The notes: generated from the letters alone by a model not told the origin. A stretch of DNA of 64,000 nt from Phosphoribacter sp037046615 (GCA_037046615.1 JBAOHD010000015.1:219635-283634), one strand, 5' to 3'. Shown: positions 20,434 to 31,725, numbered from the stretch's first letter. Program-made: numbers and translations.

Positions 20434-22073
20434 GCTCCAGCTCGGCCTCGCGAGCACGGCGGTCCTGCTGACGGCGGCCGACACCTACGTCGTCGTCCTC
20501 GCGCTGACCGACATGATGGCCGGCGTCGGCTTGGGCATCGAGTCACTTCATCGCGCGACTCCGATCATCTCCGGCTTCCTCGTCGGCTACGTGGCGACCC
20601 TGCCGCTCATCGGACGCCTCGCCGACCTGATCCCACGACGGCGGGTGCTCACGTGGTGCCTCGTCGTCTTTGCCGTCGGGTCGGTGGTGACGGCTCTCGC
20701 GACCGATCTCGGAGTCCTTGTCGCTGGGCGCGTCGTCCAAGGGGTGGGTGGTGGTGGGCTCGTGCCCGCCACCCTCGCGCTCGTCGCCGACCAGTGGCCA
20801 CCGGAGCGCCGCGGCGGGCCACTCGGGGTCGTCGGCGCGGTCCAAGAACTCGGTGCCGTGGCCGGCCCGGTCCTCGGCGCGGCCATCCTCGCCGTGGGGG
20901 ACTGGCGCGCGATCTTCTGGTTTGGTGCCCTCGCCGGCCTCGGACTGTATGCCGCCCTTCGCTCGCTCCCAGCCGCGGTGTCGGCGCAGCAGGGGGAACG
21001 CGTCACTGATGCGGATGTGGAGACCGCTAGATCGGGTGCTCTCTCGCGATGGCTGGTCGGCGGCCTGACGGTGCTCGTCAGCGCCCTCGGCGCACTCACT
21101 CTCGTCGCTCCCGAGTCGTTGACCACCCATCTCACCTATGGCCTGGCCTACGTCCCTCTCGGGTCGATGAGTAGCCGCGTCGCGACACCGATCGGGCTCG
21201 CCACCGTGGGGCTGGGAGCCGGGCTCGCGGCATACCTGCTGTGGCGCAGCCGCGGCCTGCTCCGGCGCGCCGACCTGCCGTCGGCTGCCCTCCTCGCGGT
21301 CGCGCTGACGGCCGTCATCCTGACTTTCGCCACGAGCAACCCGGAGCGCGACGTCGTCGGGCCGGCGGGCCTGGCTCTCCTGCCGCTCGCGGCCCTCGCG
21401 GCCGCTCTCGCGCTCTGGCGGCTGCGTCGCGTCCCCGATCCCCTCATCCCGGCGACGGCGTTCCCGCGGCTCACCCGGCGCGCGTCCGTCGTGAGCGCCT
21501 GCGTCGGTGTGGCGCTCGTGGCGGTCGTCGTCGATGTGCCGGTCGATGCCCGGCTCACCGTCGCCGAGACCCAGACGGCAGCCGCCTTCGTCCTCGTGAA
21601 GTTCCTTGTCGCCGTGCCGGTCGGGGCGCTGGTCGGGGGTTGGCTGACCCGCCGCGTGAGCTATCGGGTGATCACGGTCGCCGGGCTGGTGGCCGCGACT
21701 GGGGACTCGTCGCGATGTCGCGGTGGACCGGCGATGCGCTCGCCGACCCCGGGCGCAACGGTGGTGCTCGTCCTCGTCGGCCTCGGGCTCGGGCTCACGC
21801 TGGCGCCGGTCAACGCAGCGGCCCTGCACGAGGTGGCCGAGGGCACCCACGGCGTCGCCGGGTCGATCATCGTCGTCGCCCGGATGATCGGCATGGTCGT
21901 CGGGCTCGCGGTCCTGACCTCGGTCGGCCTGCACGCCTACTATGCGGCCGTCGCCGTCCTGCCCGACCCGACCGATGTGCCGGCGCTGCTCGATGCGGCT
22001 GTCGTGCAGGTGCAGTGGGTCTTCCGCGGGGCCGCCGTCGCCGCGGCACTTGGCGCGCTCGCGGGGCTCGGCC

Positions 22074-22963
<890 letters not shown>

Positions 22964-23047
22964 GGGTCCACCTTATGCGGGGCGGTTGACGGTGCCCTGA
23001 CCACAGCCGACACCGCGATGACGGGGTGGACGCCCACAGTGCCCTCT

Positions 23048-23830
23048 ATGAGCACTGCCCTCGTGACCGGCGCCACCGCCGGCATTGGTCTGTCCTTCAC
23101 GCGCCAGCTCGCCGGTCGCGGCTACGACCTCGTCCTCGTCGCCCGTGACGTGCCCCGGTTGGAGGCCCTCGCCGCCGAGCTCAGCCGGCGGCACGGCAGT
23201 CCAGGTCGAGGTGCTCGCGGCCGACCTCTCCGCCGACCGTGGTGCCCTCACCCGCGTGGCCACGCGCCTGGCCGACGCCGACCGCCCCGTCGACCTGCTC
23301 GTCAACAACGCGGGCTATGGTCTGCGAAAAGCCTTCCTGCGCAACGAGGTCGAGGCGAGAGGAGCAGGCCTTCGACGTCTTGTGTCGGGCGATCCTCGTG
23401 ACGAGCCACGCGGCTGGTCGGGCCGATGCGCGAGCGGGGTCACGGCGCCATCGTCAACGTCTCGTCGGTCGCGAGTTTCGTCGCGATGGGCTCCTACTCG
23501 GCTGCCAAGGCTTGGGTGACGGTGTTTTCCGAGGCGCTCGCCCACGAACTCGACGGCACGGGTGTCCAGGTCATGGCCCTGTGCCCCGGCTTCACCCGCA
23601 CGGAGTTCCACCAGCGCGCGTCGATGGACATGAGCAAGCTGCCCGATGCGCTGTGGCTCGAGGCCGATCGTCTCGTCGCCGACGCGCTCGCGGATCTCGA
23701 TCGGGGCAAGGTCGTGTCGGTGCCGGGCACGGCATACAAGGTGCTCGTAGGGGCACTGAAGGTCCTGCCGCGGGGCCTCGTCCGCCGCACGAGTGGGGGG
23801 ATCGCGACGCGCCGCCGCCCACGCGGCTGA
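23048..23830 (+). CDS. short-chain dehydrogenase/reductase (frameshifted)
   Basis: Classical SDR. Cofactor motif TGATAGIG at the N-terminus, LLVNNAGYG in the middle, active-site serine in NVSSVASF and YSAAK tyrosine-lysine near 23490, then CPGFTRTEF. Indels near 23195, 23360 and 23415 break it into pieces; joined it is about 260 residues, as expected. ATG 23048 begins MSTALVTG, the usual distance from the glycine motif. It resembles DltE/YqjQ-type oxidoreductases; substrate unknown. It is followed 17 bases later by a small TPR-like gene and is divergent from xthA. Confidence 0.8.
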
Positions 23831-23847
23831 CCTGAGGAGGACGCATC

Positions 23848-24315
23848 ATGGACTCGCCAATCATCTCCCCCGACCACCACCGCGCCCTCGCGATCGAGGC
23901 CAACAACGCGACCTGGGCTCAGCTCACCTCAGTCCGGGAGGGCACGGCCGGTGACCGCGGGGTCACGGGGCTGGTCCGCGGGGCGTATGCCGCGGCCTAC
24001 CACTGGGAGCGCGCGACCGGCTACGGTCCGGCCAACGAGGCGCGTGCCCGCTACCTCATCGGGCAGGCGTGGCTGGCGTCCGGGCGGGCCGAGGTGGCGC
24101 TCGACTACGGCGACCGGACGATGGCGGTATGCCGTGACGCCGGGCTCGTCGACTTCGACCTCGCCTACGCCCACGAGTTGCGGGCTCGCGCGCTGGGAGC
24201 CTTGGGGCGGCATACCGAGTCCGAGGAGGCCTGGCGCGCGGCAAAGGCGGTGCCGATTGCCGACCCGGAGGATCGGGCGATCGTCGAAGCCGACTTCGCC
24301 GACGCGCCGGTCTAG
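23848..24315 (+). CDS. small helical (TPR-like) hypothetical protein
   Basis: 155 residues, intact, preceded by GAGGAGG. It begins MDSPIISPDHHRALAIEANN and is made of alternating helices resembling TPR units (EARARYLIGQAWLASGRAEVALDYGDRTM is cut here: see residues 60-90; AHELRARALGALGRHTESEEAWR follows). No signal peptide, no catalytic motif. Similar short proteins occur near housekeeping genes in actinobacteria, but I cannot name a family. It sits between an SDR and pyrE on the same strand. Confidence 0.7.
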   Translation: MDSPIISPDHHRALAIEANNATWAQLTSVREGTAGDRGVTGLVRGAYAAAYHWERATGYGPANEARARYLIGQAWLASGRAEVALDYGDRTMAVCRDAGLVDFDLAYAHELRARALGALGRHTESEEAWRAAKAVPIADPEDRAIVEADFADAPV

Positions 24316-24346
24316 GTCTCGCGCCATTGCGCCGCAACTACGCTGG

Positions 24347-24957
24347 GTGACCGTGACCGACCACGCTGCCGCCCTCCGCGCCGGGCTTCGCGCCGACCTC
24401 CCGACCGATCTTGCTGCCGACCGCGCAAGGCTGCTCGCCATCGTCAAGGCCCGGGCGATCGTCCACGGGCGCGTCACGCTGTCGTCGGGCAAGGAGGCCG
24501 ACTACTACGTCGACCTGCGCCGGATCACTCTCGACGGCGAGGCGGCGCCGCTCGTCGGACGGCTCATGCTCGCCCTGGTCGAAGACCTCGACTTCGACGC
24601 GGTCGGTGGGCTGACGTTGGGCGCCGATCCCGGTCGCGACCTCGATGCTCCACGCTGCCGCGGCGGCGGGGCGGCCGCCTGGATGCGTTCGTCGTGCGCA
24701 AGGCCGGCAAGGCACACGGGCTGCAGCAGCGGATCGAAGGGCCGTCGATCGCCGGTCGGCGGGTGCTCATCGTCGAGGACACCTCGACGACGGGGGCCTC
24801 CCCGCTGGAGGCCGCCGAGGCGGCGCGGGCGGCCGGCGCCCACGTCGTCGGGGTGGCGACCATCGCCGACCGGGCGACGGGAGCGGGGGAGAAGTTCGCC
24901 GCTGCTGGACTGCCGTACCGGTTCCTCTACGGCCTCGCCGACCTCGGCCTCGGCTGA
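24347..24957 (+). CDS. pyrE: orotate phosphoribosyltransferase (frameshifted)
   Basis: Pyrimidine biosynthesis: orotate plus PRPP gives OMP. Seen are HGRVTLSSGKEADYYVDLR, the catalytic-loop lysines in VVRKAGKAHGLQQRIEG, and the PRPP-binding signature VLIVEDTSTTGAS near 24769-24805. An indel pair around 24625-24690 breaks the conserved GLTLGADPVA..LDAFVVRK segment. Joined length is about 203 residues, near the actinobacterial norm. Starts are GTG 24347 or GTG 24353; no strong ribosome site distinguishes them. pyrE near clpB and fba matches the order seen in Mycobacterium. Confidence 0.9.
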
Positions 24958-25065
24958 CCTCGTCGCCGGAGCCGGGCCCGGCCGCCTCGTCCGCCGTCGC
25001 GAGGTGCCGCGTCACGGCATACCGCTGGCTTAGGATCGGGACACCAACCGACAAGGGAGCTCGAC

Positions 25066-25754
25066 ATGATCTTCGCGATCGTCTTCGGCGTCATCATCCT
25101 CGGGCTCGTCCTGTGGTTTTTCGGCGCCTACAACGGCCTCATCCGGCTGCGTAACCAGGTCCAGGAGGCACTGGCGCAGATCGACGTCGAGCTCAAGCGG
25201 CGCCACGACCTCATCGGCAACCTCGTCGAGACGGTCAAGGGATATGCCCAGCACGAGCGCGGCACGCTCGACGCCGTGACCCAGGCCGCGCGCCGCGGCC
25301 ATGGCGCCCGGCCAGAGCCCGGCCGACAGCGAGCCGCACCGAGGCTGCGCTGAGCCAGGCGCTCTGCGCGGCTCAACGTCGTCGCCGAGGCCTATCCCGA
25401 CCTGAAGGCCAACTCGAACTTCTCTGGCGCTGCAGCAGGAACTCGCGTCCACCGAAGACCGGATCGCCAGCGCCCGGCGTTACTACAACGCCAACGTCAA
25501 GCGAGCTCAACACCAAGGTCGAGAGCATCCCGACGAACTTCATCGCCGGCCCCGCAGGCGTCACCAAGGCCGAGTACTTCGAGCCGGAGAGCCCGATCGA
25601 GCGCGAGGCGCCCAAGGTGTCCTTCGACCCCAATGCCGCTGTGGGACAAGCCGGTCCGTATGCCGGTCAGCAGCTTCCCCCGGCCGGCGGCCCGGGTGCC
25701 ACGGCGCCGATCCAGGACGCGCCAGGCCCCTGGCAGGCCCCGCGGACCCAGTAG
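25066..25754 (+). CDS. lemA: LemA family protein (frameshifted)
   Basis: Single N-terminal membrane helix (IFAIVFGVIILGLVLWFFGAY is the region, residues 2-22), then the LemA core YNGLIRLRNQVQEALAQIDVELKRRHDLIGNLVETVKGYA, given here across residues 23-62. Downstream blocks in other frames (AYPDLKANSNF, LQQELASTEDRIASARRYYN, ELNTKVESIPTN, AEYFE) complete the family pattern. Indels lie near 25300, 25365, 25430 and 25500. The C-terminus is Pro/Gly-rich and stops at 25752. LemA proteins are cytoplasmic-facing coiled-coil membrane proteins of unclear function. ATG 25066 follows GGGAG. Confidence 0.85.
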
Positions 25755-25787
25755 GTCGCCCAATAGGTCACTGATCGTCCGGCACGT

Positions 25788-25878
25788 CAGCCCAACCAGA
25801 TCAGCCCGACCAGATCAGCCCGACCAGATCAGCCCGACCAGATCAGCCCGACACGTCGCCCGACCCGATCAGCCCGAC
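25788..25878. repeat. 14-bp tandem repeats downstream of lemA
   Basis: Four near-perfect copies of CAGATCAGCCCGAC follow one another from about 25797 to 25852, with degenerate copies (CCGATCAGCCCGAC) on the right. They are in the non-coding space between lemA and the convergent HTH regulator, directly abutting the palindromic element at 25879. No coding frame of interest crosses them. Confidence 0.85.
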
Positions 25879-25942
25879 AAGATCGCGATAGTGACACTTG
25901 GCGCATGCTGCAGCGTGACCCAAGTGCCACTATCGCGATCTT
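25879..25942. repeat. palindromic dispersed element, copy 1
   Basis: About 64 bases forming an imperfect inverted repeat. The left arm starts AAGATCGCGATAGTGACACT and the right arm ends GCCACTATCGCGATCTT, with a central GCATGC. A second copy is at 31569-31632, about 90 percent identical. Both lie between convergent genes, so a bidirectional terminator or REP/MITE-type extragenic palindrome is likely. Confidence 0.8.
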
Positions 25943-25975
25943 TGTCAGGGGATGAGGGCCGCGCGCAAGGCTCAG

Positions 25976-26842
25976 TCAGGCCGACAGCGTGACGACGCAG
26001 GCACCAGGCTCGGCGAATGGCGTGAGTGTCAGGCGGTAGCGCTGGTCGGTCAACCCTTCGACGAGGCCCTGATGGATCCCGCAGACCACGGCCGGTTGCT
26101 GCCGGGCAGCATCGAGCAGGGGGCAGGTCACCAGCCGGATCCGCGTCACCTGGCCCTCCGACGTGGGGCTCATGTCCGCGTCGATGTCACGATCCGACGG
26201 TGACGGCTCCCTCGCGACCCGCAAGGCAGCACGTGAGGTGACCTCTGGCGAAAACCCCATCCACGCCAGTGTCTCGGTGACCCGCCGGACGACCCCGTCG
26301 GTGTCGGCCTCATCGGCCAGAGCGGCCCCATCGGTCCGGCTAGCCGCGTCCACTGAGTTGTCTACGTCGACTGTGCTGCCCCCGTCGCACACCTCGGCGG
26401 ATGTAGCCGTGCCCGGGCTCGGTGCACTTCCCGCGAGCCCCGCACCCCAGTGACGTCCGAACTCCCGCGCGAGGACAGGGCCATCCCGGCGGTCGGCGAG
26501 ATAGGACACGAGCGCTTCCGCGACATCGTCGGCTCCTACTGGACCCCCGGCGCGGCGCATGAGGTATGCCGTGCGACCGGCGGGCGTCGCGGCATACCCG
26601 AGGGCGGGTCGACCGCGGCCCGCGGGCGGGAGGCTCTCCCGGGCAGCCAACCCGGCCTCGGTGAGCACGTCAAGGTGACCTCGGACGGTGTTGGGGTGTC
26701 CGCCGACCCGCGCCGTCATGGATGCGATGTCGACGGGCCGTGCCCGTCCCACGAGTTCGCCGAGGATCTGCAGCCGGACGCCGACGAGCGGCGGCATGGA
26801 CGGCAGTGGGTGCGGCCCGAGCGGGTGTCGACTCTTTCTCAC
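25976..26842 (-). CDS. winged-helix/HTH transcriptional regulator
   Basis: 288 residues from GTG 26842. The N-terminal helix-turn-helix region is VGVRLQILGELVGRARPVDI followed by GGHPNTVRGHLDVLTEAGLA and a wing with GRGRPALGYAATPAGR, typical of ArsR/MarR-like or DeoR-fold regulators. The C-terminal half carries a long acidic insertion and ends with a domain containing CPLLDAARQQPAVVCGIHQGL, where the cysteines could hold a metal or iron-sulfur cluster as in related sensors. It is transcribed divergently from the DUF2249/NnrS/NirK genes, whose regulator it probably is. The AT-rich promoter region 26840-26880 has an imperfect dyad CACATGACATAGTGT. Confidence 0.75.
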   Translation of the reverse strand: MRKSRHPLGPHPLPSMPPLVGVRLQILGELVGRARPVDIASMTARVGGHPNTVRGHLDVLTEAGLAARESLPPAGRGRPALGYAATPAGRTAYLMRRAGGPVGADDVAEALVSYLADRRDGPVLAREFGRHWGAGLAGSAPSPGTATSAEVCDGGSTVDVDNSVDAASRTDGAALADEADTDGVVRRVTETLAWMGFSPEVTSRAALRVAREPSPSDRDIDADMSPTSEGQVTRIRLVTCPLLDAARQQPAVVCGIHQGLVEGLTDQRYRLTLTPFAEPGACVVTLSA

Positions 26843-26906
26843 ATGACATAGTGTAATAAACGCAATCGCGCTGACCCAGATCTGCGCGCGTGTCGACGGA
26901 GGAATC

Positions 26907-27212
26907 ATGGACGAGATCACCCAACTGCCGGTCAGCGATGTCGCCCACGCACATGCCGATGCATGCGCGTGTGGCGCCGACGACTCCCTGCCCGAGCTCG
27001 ACGCCCGCCTCATCCCGCACGCGATCCGTCACGCCGCGATCTTCGGTGCGCTCGGGGCGGTCAAACCCGGCGGCGCGATGGTGCTCGTCGCCCCCCACGA
27101 CCCCAAGCCGCTGCTCGCGCAGATCGCCCAGCGGGAGGGCGACGCCATCGGGGTCAGCTACCTGGAGGAGGGTCCGGAGGCGTGGCGGCTGAAGTTCACC
27201 CGCCGGACCTGA
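26907..27212 (+). CDS. DUF2249 domain protein
   Basis: 101 residues, intact. The C-terminal 70 residues form a DUF2249 (TusA-like fold) domain: LIPHAIRHAAIFGALGAVKP, MVLVAPHDPKPLLAQI and AWRLKFTR. The N-terminus has an Asp/His/Ala/Cys-rich stretch (AHAHADACACGADD) that could bind a metal. DUF2249 genes often sit in denitrification and nitric-oxide-response loci, which fits the NnrS-like and NirK-like genes just downstream. It is the first gene of this probable operon and faces the regulator across a 64-base promoter gap. Confidence 0.85.
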   Translation: MDEITQLPVSDVAHAHADACACGADDSLPELDARLIPHAIRHAAIFGALGAVKPGGAMVLVAPHDPKPLLAQIAQREGDAIGVSYLEEGPEAWRLKFTRRT

Positions 27213-27343
27213 CCGCCGCGCACTCGAACCCACCGGAGCACCCGACACCGGAGCACCCGACACCGGGGGATGTGCCTCCAGAGCACCCGACCTCGCAGCG
27301 GCAGGCGGCCCGCCTGGCGCCGTCAGGTCGCTCGCGACCGGCG

Positions 27344-28477
27344 ATGCCCGTCCCGCGGCGGGCCTTGCTGCTGATCCCCGCCGGACTGGCCCTCATGGTG
27401 GGCCTCGATGCGGGACTGCTGCTCGCCGAGATCCCCGCTCCCGTCACGTCCGACCGGTTGCCCGAGGTCCACGGGATGGTCATGGTGCTCGGCTTCCTCG
27501 GCACCCTGATCGCCCTCGAGCGGGCTATCGCACTGCGCCGTCGATGGGGTTACCTCGCGCCGGTGTTGCTCGGGTCGGGCGGGCTCGCGCTGGCCGTCCC
27601 GGTGCTGCCGCCGTGGCTCGGGCAGGTGCTCCTGCTCGACGGCGCCGTCGTGCTCGTGGCCCTGTATGCCGCGCTGTGGCGCCGCCAGCGTGACCTCCCG
27701 ACCTCGTCGCAGATCGTCGCCGCGGGTCTGGCAACGATGGCGGCGCTGTTGTGGCTGCGCGTCGACGTCGAGCGGCTGGTGCCGCTGCTCGTGGGCTTCC
27801 TCGTCATCACGATCGCCTCCGAACGAGTCGAACTCGCCCGCATCGCCCTGCCCGAGCACTCGGATCGAGTGCTCCTTGCAGCAGCCCTTGCCCTAGCAGT
27901 GGCGGCGGTCGCCAGCGTGCTCGCGCCCCTGTGGGCCGGGCGCGCCATGGCTGTGGTGCTGTGCCTGCTCGTCGGGTGGCTGGCCCGCCACGACGTGGCC
28001 CGCAAGACGATCACCTCGGTCGGGCTGCCGCGGTTCGCCGCCGCCGCGATGCTCCTGGGTTACGCCTGGCTTCTCCTCGCGGGCCTCGTGTGGCTCGTCG
28101 TCGGTGACCTCGCGGGTGGCCACGTCGGTGACCTCGCCGGCGGATCCGTGGGGGCAGGTCAGCTGGCAGGCCTGCACTCGGGAGCGGCATACGACCTTGT
28201 CATCCATGCGGTGACGCTCGGCTTCGTGATGTCGATGGTCCTCGCGCATGCGCCGGTGATCCTGCCCGCCGTCCTGCGCAGGCCGCTGCCTTTCCACCCA
28301 GTGCTGTGGGGGGTGCTCGGTCTGCTGCACGTGAGTCTGCTCGCCCGGGTCGTCCTGGGCGACTTGGCCGGGCTCGCGACGGTGTGGAAGGTCGGAGCGG
28401 CCGGGACCGTCCTCGCGGTGCTCCTGATGCCCCCGGTGATCGCGTGGTCGGTGGCGCGCGGACGGCATACCGCATGA
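27344..28477 (+). CDS. NnrS-like polytopic membrane protein
   Basis: About 377 residues from ATG 27344, almost entirely transmembrane (about 10-12 helices), with conserved-looking histidines at helix ends: VHGMVMVLGFLGTLIALERA near the start, VIHAVTLGFVMSMVLAHAPVI and LPFHPVLWGVLGLLHVS later. These fit the NnrS heme/copper membrane family linked to NO metabolism. An upstream GTG at 27182, overlapping DUF2249, would add a Pro/His-rich extension; the hydrophobic start is preferred. The stop overlaps the ATG of the NirK fusion (ATGA). No indels. Confidence 0.75.
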   Translation: MPVPRRALLLIPAGLALMVGLDAGLLLAEIPAPVTSDRLPEVHGMVMVLGFLGTLIALERAIALRRRWGYLAPVLLGSGGLALAVPVLPPWLGQVLLLDGAVVLVALYAALWRRQRDLPTSSQIVAAGLATMAALLWLRVDVERLVPLLVGFLVITIASERVELARIALPEHSDRVLLAAALALAVAAVASVLAPLWAGRAMAVVLCLLVGWLARHDVARKTITSVGLPRFAAAAMLLGYAWLLLAGLVWLVVGDLAGGHVGDLAGGSVGAGQLAGLHSGAAYDLVIHAVTLGFVMSMVLAHAPVILPAVLRRPLPFHPVLWGVLGLLHVSLLARVVLGDLAGLATVWKVGAAGTVLAVLLMPPVIAWSVARGRHTA

Positions 28478-31400
28478 GCATCCCGACCCCGGCGCCCCGC
28501 GGGCGCAGCGCGCGCGGGGTGCGCGGGCAGTGGCCGATGCGCGACCACCCGACAGTCTTCTGGATGGTCGTCGCGGTGGTGGTCGCGCTCGACGCGGTCG
28601 TCCTCCCCGAGCTGGCCGACGCCCGGTGGATCCTCGTCCACGCCGTCCTGCTCGGCGCGGTGACCCACGCCGTGCTCGTGTGGTCCACGCACTTCACGCA
28701 GGCCCTCCTCAAGACCTCGGCCGGCATCGACCCGCGACCTCGGCAGAACGCCCGGCTGGTCCTCCTGCTCGTCGGGGTCGCGCTCGTCCTCCTCGGGGTG
28801 CCGTGGCTGGGCTGGTGGGTCGTCCTGACCGGAGCGGTCGCCGTCACCGGCGCCGTCGGCTGGCATGCGGTAGCGCTGTGGCAGCGGCTGCGGGTGGCGC
28901 TGCCCGGCCGCCTCCGCATCACCGTCCGCTACTACCTGTGCGCGGCCGCGTGGATCCCCATCGGGGCGACCCTGGGGGCCCTGCTCTTCCGGGGACCTGA
29001 CGACCAATGGCACGGGCGCCTGCTCGTCGGCCACACCTCGGCGATGGTCTTGGGGTGGCTCGGGCTCACGGTCACCGGCACCCTGGTCACCCTCTGGCCC
29101 ACGATGCTCCGCACCCGCATCGATGCTCGCGCGGAAACCCTAGCGCGCCAAGCGCTTCCGGTGCTGGTCACGACCAACGCGGGCGTCGTCTGCGGTGCGC
29201 TCGCCGGCTTCCGTCCGCTTGTGGTCGGGTCGCTGCTGCTGTATGCCGGTGCGCTCGGCTGGTGGGGCCGTGCCCTCTGGCGGCCGGCTCGACAAGCACC
29301 CCCGCGAGAGTTCGGCTCGTGGTCAGTGGCGGCGGGGTTGGGCTGGCTCGTCTTCGCAGTGCTGTGGGTCGCGGGATCGGTGGGGTGGCAATCGGATTGG
29401 CGTGCCCTCGTCGAAGGCTTCACGCCGGCGACGGTGGCCTTTGCGGTCGGGTTTGGAGCACAACTCGTCCAGGGTGCGCTGACCTACCTCGTGCCGAGCG
29501 TGCTCGGCGGCGGGCCGTCGATTGTGCGAGCGGCCGGTGCTGCCATGGATCCCTGGGGTGCCGCCCGGGTCGTCGCCGTCAACGGTGGGCTCGTCGTCGC
29601 CTTGTTGCCGGTGCCGCCGGCGGTGCGGGTGGCGGTGGGGGCGCTGGTGGGCTTGACGCTCGCGACGTTTGTCCCCGTGCTCGGCGCGGCCGTCCTCGGG
29701 GCAGTGCGGTCATTGCGTGAGCGTGAGCGTGAGCGTGAGCGTGAGCGTGACCGCGACCGTGACCGTGACCGTGACCGCGACTGCGACCGTCACCGTGACC
29801 GTGACCGCAGCCCGAGCGCGGCGTCGTCGTCAGCCGCGGGATCTCCCGCCGTCATGGTGCCGTCCACGTCAGCGCCTCACGCCGCGATTGGTGCTGCGAT
29901 TCCTGCCGCCGCGATTCCTCCCATGATTTCTGCTGCGATTCCTGCCGCCGCGATGCCGCCAGGCGGGACGCGCACGAGCCCGCGCCCCCGCAACGGGCAA
30001 CTCGTCGGAGGGGTCCTTGCCCTCCTGCTGGCCGTGAGCCTCGGGATATTCGCCGACCCGGCAGCAGCCGGCCTCACCCCGTCTGGCCTCGGCGCGCCGG
30101 GATGGCTCGCCGGGCTCGGCGGTCCGGGGAATGGCGGCTCTGGAGACGGTGACCTGGCCGCCGGTGTCACGCCCACCGGGCGCACGACGACCGTCCGGGT
30201 CGAGGCGGTCGGGATGCGCTATGCGCCGACTTCAGTCACGGTGCCGGCCGGCGACCGCCTCGTCATCGAGTTCGTCAACGTCGACCCGGGCCAGACCCAC
30301 GACCTCGTCTTCGCATCGGGTGTGCGCACACCCCGCCTGCAGGTCGGCTCGTCCGCCACCCTCGACCTCGGCGTCGTGGGATCGAGCACTCAAGGATGGT
30401 GCTCGGTCGTCGGGCACCGAGCCATGGGGATGGTCTTCGACGTCAAGGTCGCCGGAGCCGCCACAGCCAAAGATTCGACCCACGGAGGGTCCCATGGGGC
30501 GGCCCCCACACCAGCCGGCGAGGCGGGGGTGGGAGGCGACGGCACGGCATACCCGAGGGTCGATCTGGGCCAGGATCCGCAGGCGAGCTTCCAGGCGGTC
30601 GACGCGGTGCTGCCGCCCCTGCCCGCCGAACGCGAGCACCATGTGACGCTGCGCGTGCTGGAGCTCGAGCTGCAGGTCGCGCCGGGGGTGTGGCAGAAGC
30701 GGTGGACCTTCGACGGGCGGGTGCCGGGGCCGACGCTGCACGGGCGGGTCGGGGACGTCTTCGTCGATGACGCTGGTCAACGACGGCACGATCGGGCACT
30801 CGATCGACTTCCACGCCGGATCGCTCGCGCCCGACCGGCCGATGCGCACCATCGCGCCGGGGGAGTCGCTCGTCTATCGCTTCACCGCCGACGCACGTCG
30901 GGCGTGTGGATGTATCACTGCTCGACGATGCCGATGTCGCGCCCACATCGCCGCGGGCATGCACGGGGCGGTCGTCATCGAACCCGAGGGTCTGCCCGCG
31001 GTCGACCGCTCGTACGTGCTCGTGCAGTCGGAGGTCTACCTCGGGGCATCGCATGCGGCCGGCAGCGCGCGACGAGGTCGACGCGCGGCGGGTCACGCTG
31101 GAACGGCCAGATGCCGTGGTGTTCAACGGCGATTGCCAACCAGTATGACCGCGCGCCCCCTCCCCGCTCGCGTCGGCGAACGGGTGCGAGTCTGGGTCCT
31201 CGACGCCGGACCCAACCGGGCGACGTCCTTCCACATCGTCGGTGGGCAGTTCGACACCGTGTATGCCGAGGGCGCCTGGCTGCTGCGCCCGCCGGGAGTG
31301 GGTGGGTCCGGTGGCACTGGTGGCTCGAGCGGATCCGGTGGCTCGGGCGGGTCGCAGGCATTGGGTCTGGCTGCGGCGCAAGGTGGCTTCGTCGAGCTCG

Positions 31401-31492
31401 TCTTCCCGGAGGCTGGACACTATCCTTTCGTCAGCCACGTCATGGTCGACGCCGAGCGTGGCGCTCGAGGCATCTTCGCGGTGACGCCCTGA
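28474..31492 (+). CDS. NirK-like copper nitrite reductase fused to membrane and cupredoxin domains (frameshifted)
   Basis: About 1,005 residues when rejoined. Residues 1-410: about eleven membrane helices with histidines, NnrS/heme-copper-like. Residues 415-510: charged Arg-Glu/Arg-Asp and Ala/Pro linker. Then a membrane or signal segment (GVLALLLAVSLGIFADPA) and a plastocyanin-like domain with type-1 copper ligands in CSVVGHRAMGM. The C-terminal two-domain multicopper part shows type-2 copper histidines GHSIDFHAG, type-1 site YHCSTMPMS..AHIAAGMHG and FHIVGGQFDTVYAEG. This matches actinobacterial membrane-fused NirK, reducing nitrite to NO. Indels near 30770, 30895, 30945, 31065 and 31135 break the catalytic part only. 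Confidence 0.8.
29719..29816 (+). repeat. hexamer-based tandem repeat encoding Arg-Glu/Arg-Asp linker
   Basis: Repeated GTGAGC/GTGACC hexamers inside the NirK-fusion gene encode alternating Arg-Glu then Arg-Asp, a highly charged linker between the membrane domain and the cupredoxin. Six-base units keep the frame if copy number changes. Confidence 0.85.
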
Positions 31493-31568
31493 GTGCGGGG
31501 TGACGCCCTGATCGAGGGTGACGTCTGATCGAGGGCTGGCGGTCGGTGCGAGCGCCCCTTCCCTCCGC

Positions 31569-31632
31569 AAGATCGCGATAGTGACACTTGGCGCATGCTG
31601 CACCATGACCCAAGTGTCACAATCGCGATCTA
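31569..31632. repeat. palindromic dispersed element, copy 2
   Basis: Same element as at 25879-25942. The arms start AAGATCGCGATAGTGACACT and end GTCACAATCGCGATCTAT, with the same GCATGC centre. Differences are confined to a few bases near the loop and the right arm. It lies between convergent nirK-like and dedA genes. The surrounding 31493-31725 is otherwise non-coding and includes a short degenerate repeat, GTGACGCCCTGA. Confidence 0.8.
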
Positions 31633-31725
31633 TCAACGCAGAGCCGTCCGGAGATAACCGACAAAAAAGACAAAGCGCGCGCCAAGGTCGCTGCCCCGCA
31701 GCCACCACCTCCCAAGCGGCCGAGC

